Shown here one piece after another: positions 48,836 to 58,200 of a DNA stretch of 64,000 nt. Below the pieces are notes generated by a model, which did no database searches, had not been told where the DNA came from, and saw nothing but the letters and a program-made list of their open reading frames with translations. Source of the DNA: Candidatus Viridilinea mediisalina (GTDB lineage Bacteria > Chloroflexota > Chloroflexia > Chloroflexales > Chloroflexaceae). Positions within the stretch are counted from its first letter, which is position 1; every line of letters begins with the position of its first letter. The position numbers and the translations under genes were made by a program. The DNA lies in the NCBI RefSeq assembly GCF_002532535.1, contig NZ_NQWI01000002.1:1-64000 (forward strand). The letters run 5' to 3'.

Positions 48836-49981
48836 ATGGACTACCTCCTCAGTAACGCCCACATCGTATTGCCCAACGCTATCATGCGCAATGGTTGGCT
48901 CAGCATTGAGGCTGGTCGCATCAGCGGAATTGGCGAAGAGGCCGACTGCCCGCACGGTGAGGCGACGCACCACGATGATCTCCAGGGCAAATTCATCCTG
49001 CCCGGCATCGTTGACCTCCACTGCGACATGATCGAGCGCATGGTACAGCCACGTCCCGGCGTCCACATCCCCGTCGGTGTGGCGCTGCACGCCACCGACC
49101 GGCTGCTCTTAGGTTGTGGCGTGACGAGCGAATTCCATTCGCTCTCGCTCGATGATGATGAATTTGGCGTGCGCAATGATCGCTTTGTTGGCAGTTTTTT
49201 AGAACGTTTAAGTCGAGAAGAGCACTGTCATGCCCGCCACTTTGTCCATGCGCGGGTCGAAGTGAGCAGTGTACGGGGTGTGCAGGCGTTAGCCACCATG
49301 GTTGGCCATCCATGCCTGCGCCTCATCTCGGTGATGGATCACAGCCCAGGCCAGGGGCAGTACGCCGACGAACGCGCCTTTCGCAACTACATCGTGCAGA
49401 CAACCGGGCGCAGCGATGCGGAGATTGACCTCATCTTAGAGCGCAAACGTATCGCCGTGAGCTACATCCCTGCTCACATCGCCCAAGTGCTGGCGGTGGC
49501 CCAAACGCACAACATCCCGGTCGCCAGCCACGACGACGACACCCCAGCAAAGGCCCACTTCTGGGCCGAGCGGGGGCTCCGCATCGCCGAATTTCCTACG
49601 ACACTCAGCGCGGCTCAGGCGGCCCATGAAGCCGGGTTGGCCGTAGGCATGGGCGCACCCAACGTGCTGCGCGGCCAATCGAGCGGCGGCAACCTCAACG
49701 CCCGCACCGCCCTCGCCGCCGGCGTCGTAGATTGGCTCTGCGCCGACTACTACCCCGCTGCGCTGCTGCCCGCCGTCTTTCTGCTCGCCGAAGAGGGGTT
49801 GATGGATCTTGCGGCAGCCGTCGCGCTGATCAGCCACAACCCAGCGCAAGCCGTCGGCATGGCCCACGAACTCGGCAGCATCACCCTTGGCCACGCCGCC
49901 GATCTGATCGTGGTGGAACGCAGCCCCGACCCGATCGTGCGCCAGGTCTTTGTTGCGGGCCGGTTGGTGATGCGCATCTAG
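48836..49981 (+). CDS. phnM: Alpha-D-ribose 1-methylphosphonate 5-triphosphate diphosphatase
   Basis: The 381-residue amidohydrolase has LPGIVDLHCDMIERMVQPRPGV (first metal site), LGCGVTSEFHSLSLDD, HARVEVSS, MDHSPGQGQY and VASHDDDTPAKAHF, then NVLRGQSSGGNLNA and the terminal strand IVVERSPDPIVRQVFVAGRL. PhnM removes pyrophosphate to give ribose-1-phosphonate-5-phosphate, the PhnJ substrate. It is last in the visible phn series; no phnN, phnO or phnP follows. Confidence 0.96.
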   Translation: MDYLLSNAHIVLPNAIMRNGWLSIEAGRISGIGEEADCPHGEATHHDDLQGKFILPGIVDLHCDMIERMVQPRPGVHIPVGVALHATDRLLLGCGVTSEFHSLSLDDDEFGVRNDRFVGSFLERLSREEHCHARHFVHARVEVSSVRGVQALATMVGHPCLRLISVMDHSPGQGQYADERAFRNYIVQTTGRSDAEIDLILERKRIAVSYIPAHIAQVLAVAQTHNIPVASHDDDTPAKAHFWAERGLRIAEFPTTLSAAQAAHEAGLAVGMGAPNVLRGQSSGGNLNARTALAAGVVDWLCADYYPAALLPAVFLLAEEGLMDLAAAVALISHNPAQAVGMAHELGSITLGHAADLIVVERSPDPIVRQVFVAGRLVMRI

Positions 49982-50001
49982 GGTAACTTCAAACCCCAAT
50001 G

Positions 50002-50031
50002 TTGACATCCGCCCCTCCCTCAGGCTATACT
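50002..50031 (+). promoter_or_regulatory. Promoter of the iclR-type gene
   Basis: TTGACA (50002-50007), 18-base spacer, TATACT (50026-50031). Confidence 0.7.
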
Positions 50032-50039
50032 CCCTCTGC

Positions 50040-50053
50040 GGAAATATTTTTCC
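50040..50053. promoter_or_regulatory. Predicted IclR-type operator
   Basis: GGAAATATTTTTCC is an inverted repeat placed at the expected transcription start, suggesting autorepression. IclR sites are often of the GGAAA-n-TTTCC kind. Confidence 0.5.
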
Positions 50054-50074
50054 ATGAGATGGAAACCAAGACCT

Positions 50075-50845
50075 ATGGTGCAGTCCCTTGATCGTGCCTT
50101 CGATGTCCTCGAAACGCTCGCTGCGAGTAGTGATGATCTGCCACTCTCGCAGATTACCGAGCGAACCGGTTTGCCCCTAGGGACAGTACACCGTTTGTTG
50201 AGTGCGCTGATTGCGCGTGGCTATGCGGCACAAAACCCTGAGACACGCCTCTATGGGCCGGGGCCGGGCTTGCTTGAGGTAGCGGCTCGGGCGGCCATGA
50301 GCCGCCGCTTTGATCTGGTGCGCATTGCGCGCCCTTGGCTGCAAGAATTGACCGCAACCACCGATGAGACCAGTAATCTCTTGACGCTCCATGGCGATGA
50401 GGGGGTCTATAGTGAGCAGGTGGCCAGCCCGCGCTTGGTACGCATGTTTACCGAGGTGGGCCAGCGGGTGCCGCTCTACTGTACCGGCGGCGGTAAGGCT
50501 ATCCTCTCTGGCTTGCCTCCCGATCAATTGGATGCCTACCTCTCACGGGTGGAGTTGCGTATGTGGACGGCAAAGACCCTAACGAGCCCGCAGTTGCTCT
50601 TGCGCGAACTGGCACTCTGTCGCGAACGCGGTTTCGCTCTCGATGACGAAGAGCGCGAAGTGGGCGTCTGTTGCGTCGCCGCCCCCATCTTTGATCGCTT
50701 TGGGCGCTGCATCGCCGCCCTCAGCATCTCTGGGCCAAGTACCCGCATGAGCCTGGAACGCGCTATCAGCCTTGGTGCGCTCGTGCGCCAGATTGCCGAT
50801 ACCTGTAGCAGCCAGTTGGGCTTGGCTCCAATACCTTGCAAATAA
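50075..50845 (+). CDS. IclR-family transcriptional regulator
   Basis: The 256-residue protein has an N-terminal winged helix (VQSLDRAFDVLETLAASSDD, PLSQITERTGLPLGTVHRLLSALIARGYA) and a C-terminal effector domain (about 75-250; VPLYCTGGGKAILSGLP, CVAAPIFDRFGRCIAALSISGP). The MVQSLDRAF start at 50075 fits the family better than the ATG at 50054, which adds seven residues. It precedes a glycerate kinase gene and may control glyoxylate/glycerate use. Its own promoter and operator are visible. Confidence 0.88.
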   Translation: MVQSLDRAFDVLETLAASSDDLPLSQITERTGLPLGTVHRLLSALIARGYAAQNPETRLYGPGPGLLEVAARAAMSRRFDLVRIARPWLQELTATTDETSNLLTLHGDEGVYSEQVASPRLVRMFTEVGQRVPLYCTGGGKAILSGLPPDQLDAYLSRVELRMWTAKTLTSPQLLLRELALCRERGFALDDEEREVGVCCVAAPIFDRFGRCIAALSISGPSTRMSLERAISLGALVRQIADTCSSQLGLAPIPCK

Positions 50846-50902
50846 GCCGGGGGGCTTGACGCAAAGGCGCAAGGACGCAACGTGTTGCTAGGAATGGTTT
50901 CA

Positions 50903-51002
50903 GAAGTTGTCTGAAAAGCCGGAGGGTACACGCTGGAGTGCCGGCTTTAGCCGGCTAAAGCCGGCACTCCAGCATGTGCTTCCTAGCTTTTCAGACAGCC
51001 GC
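50903..51002. repeat. CTGTCTGAAAAG element, copy 9
   Basis: Complete copy between the IclR gene and the glycerate kinase gene. Confidence 0.9.
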
Positions 51003-51025
51003 TCAGAGTTACCGGATTTTCGCCT

Positions 51026-52378
51026 ATGCATCATCCCCATTCCCTACGCACAGAACCAGCAGGGACAACGATTGCCCAGATTATGACTGCGGCCCTGGCA
51101 GCGGTTGATCCGGCTCAGGCGGTGCGCCGCATGGTGCGCCGTGAGGGTGCGTTGCTCTACGCTGGTGAGCATTGCTTCGATCTCACGTCCATTGAGCGCG
51201 TCTTTGTCGTTGGTGCGGGCAAGGCTGGCGTACCGATGGCTTTGGCTCTTGCTGAACTATTAGGTGAGCGGCTCACCACTGGGTTGGTGGTGGTCAAGGA
51301 TGGCCACGGTGAAACCACCTCCCACGAAAAATTGCGCTTTCTCGCGGCGGGCCATCCGCTGCCCGATGAGCGTGGGGTTGCCGCTGCCCAGGCGATGGCC
51401 ACGCTCTTGGCTGAAGCGGGGCCGCGTGATCTGGTGATTGCCCTCATCTCCGGTGGCGGCTCGGCGCTCTTGAGCCTGCCCGTGCCCGCTGTCAGCCTCG
51501 CCGATTTGCAAGCGCTCACCCAAGCCCTCTTGGGCTGTGGGGCCGCAATTGGGGCCATCAATACGCTCCGCAAGCACCTCGATCAGATCAAGGGCGGCGG
51601 CTTGGCCCGGATGGCCGCCCCAGCCCACCTGCTGACCCTGCTGCTCTCCGATGTGGTTGGCAATCCCCTTGATGTGATTGCCTCCGGGCCGACTGTTGCC
51701 GATCCCACGACCTTCCAGGATGCCCTGGCGCTCCTTGAATACTATGGGCTTACGCGCCAACTGCCCCCGGCGCTTGTTGACTATCTGCGCCAAGGTGTGG
51801 CTGGGGCTGTGGCCGAGACGCTTAAACCTGGTGATGCGGCTCTGGCGCGGGTACACAATCTGCTGGTGGGGGCCAATCGCCAGGCCGCCGAGGCGGCGTG
51901 CGCGGCAGCGCATGCCGCTGGCTGGCAGAGCCTCATCCTCACTACCGCGCTTGAAGGTGAAGCGCGTGAAGCAGGGCGCATGTTGGCTTCCATCCTCCGC
52001 GAGGTGGCGACCTATGACCAACCTCTAGCTCGCCCCTGCTGCCTCGTGATCGGTGGCGAGACAACCGTCACCCTGCGTGGCAATGGGCGCGGTGGGCGCA
52101 ACCAAGAATTGGCCCTCGCCGCCGTTCAAAGCCTCGCGGGCCTCGAACGGATCGCTTTGGTGACCCTCGCCACCGACGGCGGTGATGGCCCCACTGACGC
52201 CGCCGGGGCCGTTGTGACCGGCACGACCCTGGCGCGCGCCCAAGCCCTCGGCCTTGATCCCGCAGCCCATTTGGCCAACAATGATGCCTACCCCTTCTTC
52301 GCCGCCCTCGATGACCTGCTGCGCCCCGGCCCAACCGGCACCAATGTGAATGATTTGACCTTCTTGTGTGCGTGGTGA
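51026..52378 (+). CDS. Glycerate 2-kinase (MOFRL family)
   Basis: The 450-residue protein has FVVGAGKAGVPMALALAELL, AGHPLPDERGVAAAQ, IALISGGGSALLSLPVPAV, the LLLSDVVGNPLDVIASGPT block and the C-terminal MOFRL domain with GGETTVTLRGNGRGGRNQEL and LATDGGDGPTDAAGAVV. It phosphorylates D-glycerate to 2-phosphoglycerate, feeding photorespiratory-type or serine/glyoxylate salvage. The IclR gene upstream is a plausible regulator. Length and motifs are complete. Confidence 0.93.
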   Translation: MHHPHSLRTEPAGTTIAQIMTAALAAVDPAQAVRRMVRREGALLYAGEHCFDLTSIERVFVVGAGKAGVPMALALAELLGERLTTGLVVVKDGHGETTSHEKLRFLAAGHPLPDERGVAAAQAMATLLAEAGPRDLVIALISGGGSALLSLPVPAVSLADLQALTQALLGCGAAIGAINTLRKHLDQIKGGGLARMAAPAHLLTLLLSDVVGNPLDVIASGPTVADPTTFQDALALLEYYGLTRQLPPALVDYLRQGVAGAVAETLKPGDAALARVHNLLVGANRQAAEAACAAAHAAGWQSLILTTALEGEAREAGRMLASILREVATYDQPLARPCCLVIGGETTVTLRGNGRGGRNQELALAAVQSLAGLERIALVTLATDGGDGPTDAAGAVVTGTTLARAQALGLDPAAHLANNDAYPFFAALDDLLRPGPTGTNVNDLTFLCAW

Positions 52379-52655
52379 TACCATTTTAGATTGTAGATTG
52401 TAGATTGTAGATTGTAGATTGCAGAGGGAAACAGAGATTTCTGTTCCCCTGTTCCCCTGTTCTCTGTTCCCCTGTTCCCCTGTTCCCCTGTTCTCTGTTC
52501 CCCTGTTCTCTGTTCCCCTGTTCCCCTGTTCCCCTGTTCTCTGTTCTCTGTTCCCCTGTTCTCTGTTCCCCTGTTCTCTGTTCCCCTGTTCTTCTCTGCT
52601 CCCCTGTTCTCTGTTCCCCTGTTCTTCTCTGCTCCCCTGTTCTTCTCTGCCTCTG
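52377..52655. repeat. Two adjacent arrays: (AGATTGT)n and (TTCCCCTG/TTCTCTG)n
   Basis: ATACCATTTTAGATTGTAGA with five AGATTGT-type units (52386-52425), then about 27 units of TTCCCCTG, TTCTCTG and TTCTTCTCTG (52440-52650). The second array ends about 50 bases upstream of the dnaD-like start. Confidence 0.9.
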
Positions 52656-52704
52656 TTTGTGGTACCATGACGCAATGACATCTGTTCATGCACCGAGGTG
52701 GTTC

Positions 52705-53418
52705 ATGGTCTTTGCCGGTTTCTCGACCGATACGCTGGTGAGCCTGCCGCCTGAGTTGTTCAGCGAGGTGATCCCCAATATCACCTTGCCGAGTGAACTT
52801 AAGGTGACCTTGCATATCTTCTATCGCCTGAGCCGCCAGCGGGCAACGCCGCGCCGCCTTTGTTGGGACGATTTGGCCCAAGATCGGATCCTGCGGCGCT
52901 CGTTGCGGAGCATTAGTAAACTGCGCCCTTTTGAGGATCTCTTGGCGGAAGGCTTGGAGGCGGCAGTGCGCCGTCGTACCCTGTTGCACCTAGCCGTTCC
53001 TACCGATGGACGAATCAATAATTGGTACCTTGTCAATACCACCGCGAATCGTGCTTGGGCTGAACAGATCGCTGCTGCCCAAGTCTTCCTGACGCCAGTT
53101 CACGAGGTGCTGGAACGGCCCTCACTGTTGCGTCTCTATGAGCAGAATATTGGTCTCGTGACCCCGATGTTGATTGATGAACTGCGTGAGGCTGAAGAGC
53201 GCTACCCCCGTGCCTGGATCGAGGATGCCATGCGCGAGGCGGTACGGGCCAATGCGCGTTCGTGGCGCTATGTACGCAGAGTCTTGGAGAGGTGGGCTGC
53301 CGATGGACGAAACGATGCGCCCGATCAGGCCGGACGACCTATCGATATTGACAAATATACCAGCGGCCAGTTCGGCGGACTCTTCCGTCGTGGCAGCGAC
53401 GATAGCGACCTCGAATGA
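52705..53418 (+). CDS. DnaD-domain protein, probable primosome component
   Basis: The 237-residue protein has an N-terminal winged-helix-like part (LPPELFSEVIPNITLPSELK, LHIFYRLSRQRATPRRLCWDDLA). Its C-terminal DnaD domain (about 145-205) has LLRLYEQNIGLVTPMLIDEL, YPRAWIEDAMREAV and SWRYVRRVLERW. DnaD-like proteins bind DNA and help load the replicative helicase. GAGGTG five bases before the ATG at 52705 is the best start. It overlaps the DnaI/DnaC-like gene by 116 bases in another frame. The CTGTTCCCC array forms its upstream region. Confidence 0.85.
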   Translation: MVFAGFSTDTLVSLPPELFSEVIPNITLPSELKVTLHIFYRLSRQRATPRRLCWDDLAQDRILRRSLRSISKLRPFEDLLAEGLEAAVRRRTLLHLAVPTDGRINNWYLVNTTANRAWAEQIAAAQVFLTPVHEVLERPSLLRLYEQNIGLVTPMLIDELREAEERYPRAWIEDAMREAVRANARSWRYVRRVLERWAADGRNDAPDQAGRPIDIDKYTSGQFGGLFRRGSDDSDLE

Positions 53419-54172
53419 GCCCGCTGAAGTCTGTAGTCGTTGTAAAGGCGTAGGCTACTACTTGCTCGATGTTCCCTTTGGCCATGCCGATTTTGGTCAG
53501 TTGATTACATGCCGCTGTCGTGCCTTTGAGAAGCAACAACAACGCCGTCAACGCCTTGTGGAGATGAGTAACCTTGGCCCTTTTCAGGGCAAAACCTTTG
53601 ACAATTTTGATACGAGCATCAAGGGGGTGAGCCGCGCTTTTGCGCGCGCACGGCAGTTTGCCCAACAGCCTGAGGGTTGGCTCGTGCTGATGGGCAACTA
53701 TGGCTGTGGCAAAACCCACCTCGCCGCCGCGATTGCCAACGATGTGTTACAAAACCACTACATTAGTGTCCTCTTTGCCGTTGTGCCTGATCTGCTCGAT
53801 CACCTGCGTGGTACCTTTGGCCCAAGTAGCGAAGTTGCTTACGATGAACGCTTTGAGCAGATCCGTGGGGCCCATCTGCTCATTCTGGACGACTTTGGTA
53901 CCGAGAATGCGACCCCCTGGGCGCGTGAAAAGGTCTATCAGATTTTTAACCATCGGTACAACTATCGCCTGCCAACCGTTATTACCAGTAATCGTGATCC
54001 GAAGGAGATTGATCAACGCATCTTCTCACGCATGAGTGACCGTGAACTTTGTGATGAGATTACCATCATTGATGCGGGGGATTATCGCATGCGGCTGCCC
54101 AACCAACGGTTTACCCAATCAAAACAGGAAGCAAAACGGCGCGCCCCTCGGCGTGAACGGCATAGTGGTTAG
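53303..54172 (+). CDS. DnaI/DnaC-like helicase-loader ATPase
   Basis: The 289-residue AAA+ protein has a zinc-binding motif at about 43-73 (CSRCKGVGYYLLDVPFGHAD, then CRC), as in DnaI. Walker A is LMGNYGCGKTHLAAAIAND, Walker B HLLILDDFGTENATPWA, sensor 1 PTVITSNRDP and an arginine finger region RIFSRMSDREL. It would place the replicative helicase on DNA with the DnaD-like partner. GAGGTG before the ATG at 53303 fixes the start inside the end of the upstream gene. The pair resembles the DnaD-DnaI arrangement known from Firmicutes. Confidence 0.9.
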   Translation: MDETMRPIRPDDLSILTNIPAASSADSSVVAATIATSNEPAEVCSRCKGVGYYLLDVPFGHADFGQLITCRCRAFEKQQQRRQRLVEMSNLGPFQGKTFDNFDTSIKGVSRAFARARQFAQQPEGWLVLMGNYGCGKTHLAAAIANDVLQNHYISVLFAVVPDLLDHLRGTFGPSSEVAYDERFEQIRGAHLLILDDFGTENATPWAREKVYQIFNHRYNYRLPTVITSNRDPKEIDQRIFSRMSDRELCDEITIIDAGDYRMRLPNQRFTQSKQEAKRRAPRRERHSG

Positions 54173-54272
54173 GGATGCGTTGGTGCTACACTACGGTTTG
54201 CGCTGACGCGAGGCCCGCACGTCTTCGCCTCATGCATCCTCGCAAGATGCTACTATGGAGTAAATACGAACC

Positions 54273-55208
54273 ATGCAACAACACTTTCTCTCGGTGGCCG
54301 ATCTCACCCGCGCTGAAGCGGAAGCGCTGCTGGAGCGGGCCGCAAGCCTCAAGGCAGAATGGCGTGCAGGTGGCACTGGGCTGCATGCACAATGGCCGCT
54401 ACGGGGCAAAACGCTGGCGCTCGTCTTTGAGAAGCCTTCGTTACGCACGCGGGTTGCCTTTGAAGCGGGCATGACCCAACTTGGCGGCAATGGTTCCTAT
54501 CTGTCGGCCAATGATATTGATATGGGCGGGCGCGAGAGTGTGCCCGATGTCGCGCGCAACCTGAGCCGTTGGGTGCAAGCCATTGCCGCCCGTGTCTTTA
54601 AGCATGGTACTGTAGAGACCTTGGCGCGCCATGCGAACATTCCGATCATCAATGCCCTTTCGGATCGTGAGCATCCCTGTCAGGCCTTGGCTGATTGTTT
54701 GACCCTGCGTGAACAGTTTGGGCACTTGCAGGGCTTGCGTTTAGCCTATATGGGCGATGGCAACAATGTCTGCCACTCGTTGATGCTGCTCGGTGGCATC
54801 CTGGGGGTGAGTGTATCCGTGGCCTGCCCGCCTGACTATCGCCCCGATGCGGAAATTTTGGCCCATGCCCAACACCTGGCCGCCGCGAGTGGTGCAACGA
54901 TCCAGGTGACCGCAAATCCAATTGAGGCTGCACGCGGGGCCAATGCGATCTATACTGATGTGTGGACTTCCATGGGCCAAGAGCACGAAGCCGCCCGACG
55001 GCGGCCCGTCTTTCAACCCTATCAAGTCAATGCGGCCCTTATGGCCCAAGCAGATGCCAATGTTCGTTTTATGCACTGTTTACCGGTGCATCGTGAAGAA
55101 GAGGTGACCACCGAGATCATTGATGGCCCCCAATCGGTGGTTTTTGATCAAGCCGAGAATCGTTTGCATGTACAAAAGGCGCTGATTCTCACCCTGTTAG
55201 GTCTGTAG
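54273..55208 (+). CDS. argF: Ornithine carbamoyltransferase
   Basis: The 311-residue protein has the carbamoyl-phosphate motif FEKPSLRTRVAFEAG (SLRTR instead of STRTR, a common natural variant), DREHPCQALADCLTLREQFG, GDGNNVCHSLM, TDVWTSMGQE and the ornithine-side HCLPVHREEEVT. It makes citrulline from ornithine and carbamoyl phosphate in arginine synthesis. GGAG about 11 bases upstream of the ATG. No other arg genes are adjacent, so it seems monocistronic between helicase-loader and TPR genes. Confidence 0.95.
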   Translation: MQQHFLSVADLTRAEAEALLERAASLKAEWRAGGTGLHAQWPLRGKTLALVFEKPSLRTRVAFEAGMTQLGGNGSYLSANDIDMGGRESVPDVARNLSRWVQAIAARVFKHGTVETLARHANIPIINALSDREHPCQALADCLTLREQFGHLQGLRLAYMGDGNNVCHSLMLLGGILGVSVSVACPPDYRPDAEILAHAQHLAAASGATIQVTANPIEAARGANAIYTDVWTSMGQEHEAARRRPVFQPYQVNAALMAQADANVRFMHCLPVHREEEVTTEIIDGPQSVVFDQAENRLHVQKALILTLLGL

Positions 55209-55244
55209 TAGTTCCATACACCGCATAGCAAGATCCCCAAACCT

Positions 55245-58200
55245 ATGGCTGGCAACCGCGCAATCTTTGATCGAGCCCTAGAGCAGAGCCGCGAAGCGGC
55301 TCGCCAACGACGATGGGACGAGTCGCTGAAATTGGCTGTCCGCGCCCTGCAAGAGTTTCCGCAGGATAGCGATGCACGTATGAATGTGGCGGTCGCGCTC
55401 TTTCATACCGAGAAGCTCGATCGGGCGCTGCAAGTCTTTGAGGAGTTGCGGGCAGAAGATCAGAATAACCCCCTATTCCTCAATTATATCGCTCAGGCCC
55501 AAGCCAAACAGGGCAATCGCAAGGCAGTAGATAGCTACCGTCTGTTGGCGGATATGCATGTGGCCCAGCGCCGCCCAATGCAGGCGGTGGAGGCGCTACG
55601 TGCGCTGCTCAAGTTGCATCCTGAAGCCGATGATCAGCGCAAACGCCTGGCCAAGCTCTTTGAGGATGCCGGCGCAGTGCGTGAGGCTGCGGGGGAACAT
55701 CTGGTACTCGCACAGCGTCAGTTGCAGGCACGCCAGCTTGATCAGGCCGCCGAAGCGGCTGAGGTGGCTCTGCGCCTCGATCCTAATAGCCGCGAGGCCA
55801 AAGATCTGATTGTGACCATCCGTGAGGCGATGGCCCGCGCTGCCGGTTTTGGTGAACAGCCTAGCGAAGCGCAGGCCGCTGCTGCCGCCCCTGAGCCACG
55901 GGTCAATCTGAGCGGTATGACCGGGGCACTCCGTTCGCAACAGTTCGCCTTGGAGAAGTTTGTCGAACAGGCCCAAAAAGCTCAAGAGGCGGGCGATGTT
56001 GAAGAGGCAGCAAAACTCTATGAACAGGCGGTTGAAGGTGGCCTCGAACGGGCCGATGTGCTCTATTCGCTGGGCTTGATCTATCAAGAACGGGGCGATC
56101 TGCGCCAAGCGGCCAGTGTGCTCAACCGCGCTACCTCCGATCCAGAGTACGCCCTCTCCGTCCACTTTGCGCTTGGCCAGATTTACCATGATCTGGGTCA
56201 GTTGCCCCAGGCCGCCCAGGAGTTTGAACAGACGATCCGCTTGGTTGATCTGGAGACAATTGGGCGCAATGAGGCCGATGATCTGATCCAGATGTATGAG
56301 AATGCGGCGACGATCTATGAGCAGATTGGTGATATTGCCCGTGCTGCCGCGCTCTATGGTACCTTGGCGAGTTTCTTAGACAGCAAGCGTTGGGGCCGCG
56401 AACGCGCTGGGGAGTTTAAGAGCCGCTCCAAAGAACTGTCTGATCGCAACATGTTCGCCAAGTTGCGCACCATGGGCACAGGTGCCTTGACCATGCCTGA
56501 AGAACCGACTACCCAGCCGGTTGATGAGGCGCCCGCTACCTCGGAAGTTTGGGGTAAAATTCGCCCCATTACCGACTTCCTGCGTGGCGGTAAGCCCGAT
56601 ACCAGTTCCTCGTTTGATAGTAAACCCGCTGCGCCGCCTATTCCTGAGCCGATGATTCTGCTTGAGAGTATGCCGAGCAGTGAGGCGGCAGGCGTGGCCC
56701 CCGCTATTCCGCTCGATACCACCGGCCTCAGTGAAGAATTGGCTGGCTGGGTGCGGCTCAGTGGCAATTACCTGGATCAAGGCTTGACTGAGGCGGCCCT
56801 CGATGCATGCCATGAAGTAATTCGGCTCGATGTAGACTATCTGCCCATCCATTTGCGTATGGGTGAGGTCTTTGAGCGTCAAGGACGCTCCGAAGATGCC
56901 TTGGCTAAGTATCAACTGCTGATTGACACCTTCCGCGTGCGTGGTAAGCCTGAAGAGGCGATTGATGTCTACTTGCGCTTCATTGAACTCTCGCCCGATA
57001 CCTTCAATGCCCGCTCGCGCTTGGCTGAGTTGCTGCGGAACGCCGGACGGATCGAAGAAGCGGTAACCCAAATGCTCCAAGTTGCGGCAACTTACCAACG
57101 CCTCGGCCAGTCTAACAAGGCACTTGAAGAGTTCCGCCGTCTCTTACAGTGGTCACCGAAGAACCGTGATGTCCATGCCCAGTATGGTTTGGCCCTGCTG
57201 AAACTGGAACGCTACGAGGCCGCCTTGGCCGAGTTCCGCCGCGCCTTGGAACTGGGCGATCCCAACAATCCGATTGCCGTCGCCCGGCTCAATATGACCC
57301 TCGCGCTGCTGGCCGAGCAACCTGTGGCGATTTGGGATTCGCTGGCCTCGCTGCTCGAGTTGCTCAAACAGCAGCCTCACGAGTTGGGGCCGGTGCAGGC
57401 GGAGTATCGGAGCGCCCTCCTTACCTCTGATGCGCCGATTTTGCACTACATTTTGGCCGTTATCCAGCAGCACGCCGGGCAGCATAGTTCGGCCCTATTG
57501 AGTCTTGAGCAGGCTGAGGCGTTAGTGAATGATGAAGCAGACCTGCTCCTTCCTGCGGTCTTGATCTACCAAGCTACTGCCGATAGCCATATTGCCCTGG
57601 GCCACGCTGAAGAGGCGCTCGAATATTTGCGCCGTGGGCAAGCCGCAGCGAGCCGCAAGGTGCCCGATCCGGGCGTGCGCCATGCCTTTGCCGTCCCCCT
57701 GAACAAGGGTGACTTTGTGCGGCGTATGGCTGAAGCCTATGCCGCCACCGACGACATTGATGGAGCCGAGCAAGCCCTCTTGGAGGCACGTCAGCTTTTG
57801 CCCTACGACCGTGCGATCTACACCAAGCTGGCCGATGTCTACTTCCGCCAAGGAAAACTGAGTGAGGCGTTGGCACAACTTGAGGATCTGGCTGGTCACT
57901 ATGAAGAGCGTCAGCAGCTTGATCGCGCCATCGAGATGTTCGAGTATGCGCTGAAATTGGCACCCAACCATATCGCCATCAGCAGCCGCCTCGCCCGCAT
58001 GCAGTTGCGCCGTGGCTACCTCGATAAGGGCGTAGAAGGGCTCGTGCGCGCCTCGGAACTGCAAAAGAAGGCGGGCCAACTCAAAGATGCGGTCGCTTCG
58101 CTCCAAGAGGCCGCCCAAGTCCATTGGACGCTCAGTGACCACGAGAAGGCGCGTCAAATGTACGATAAGATTGTCCAGATTGCGCCCAACGATATTGATG

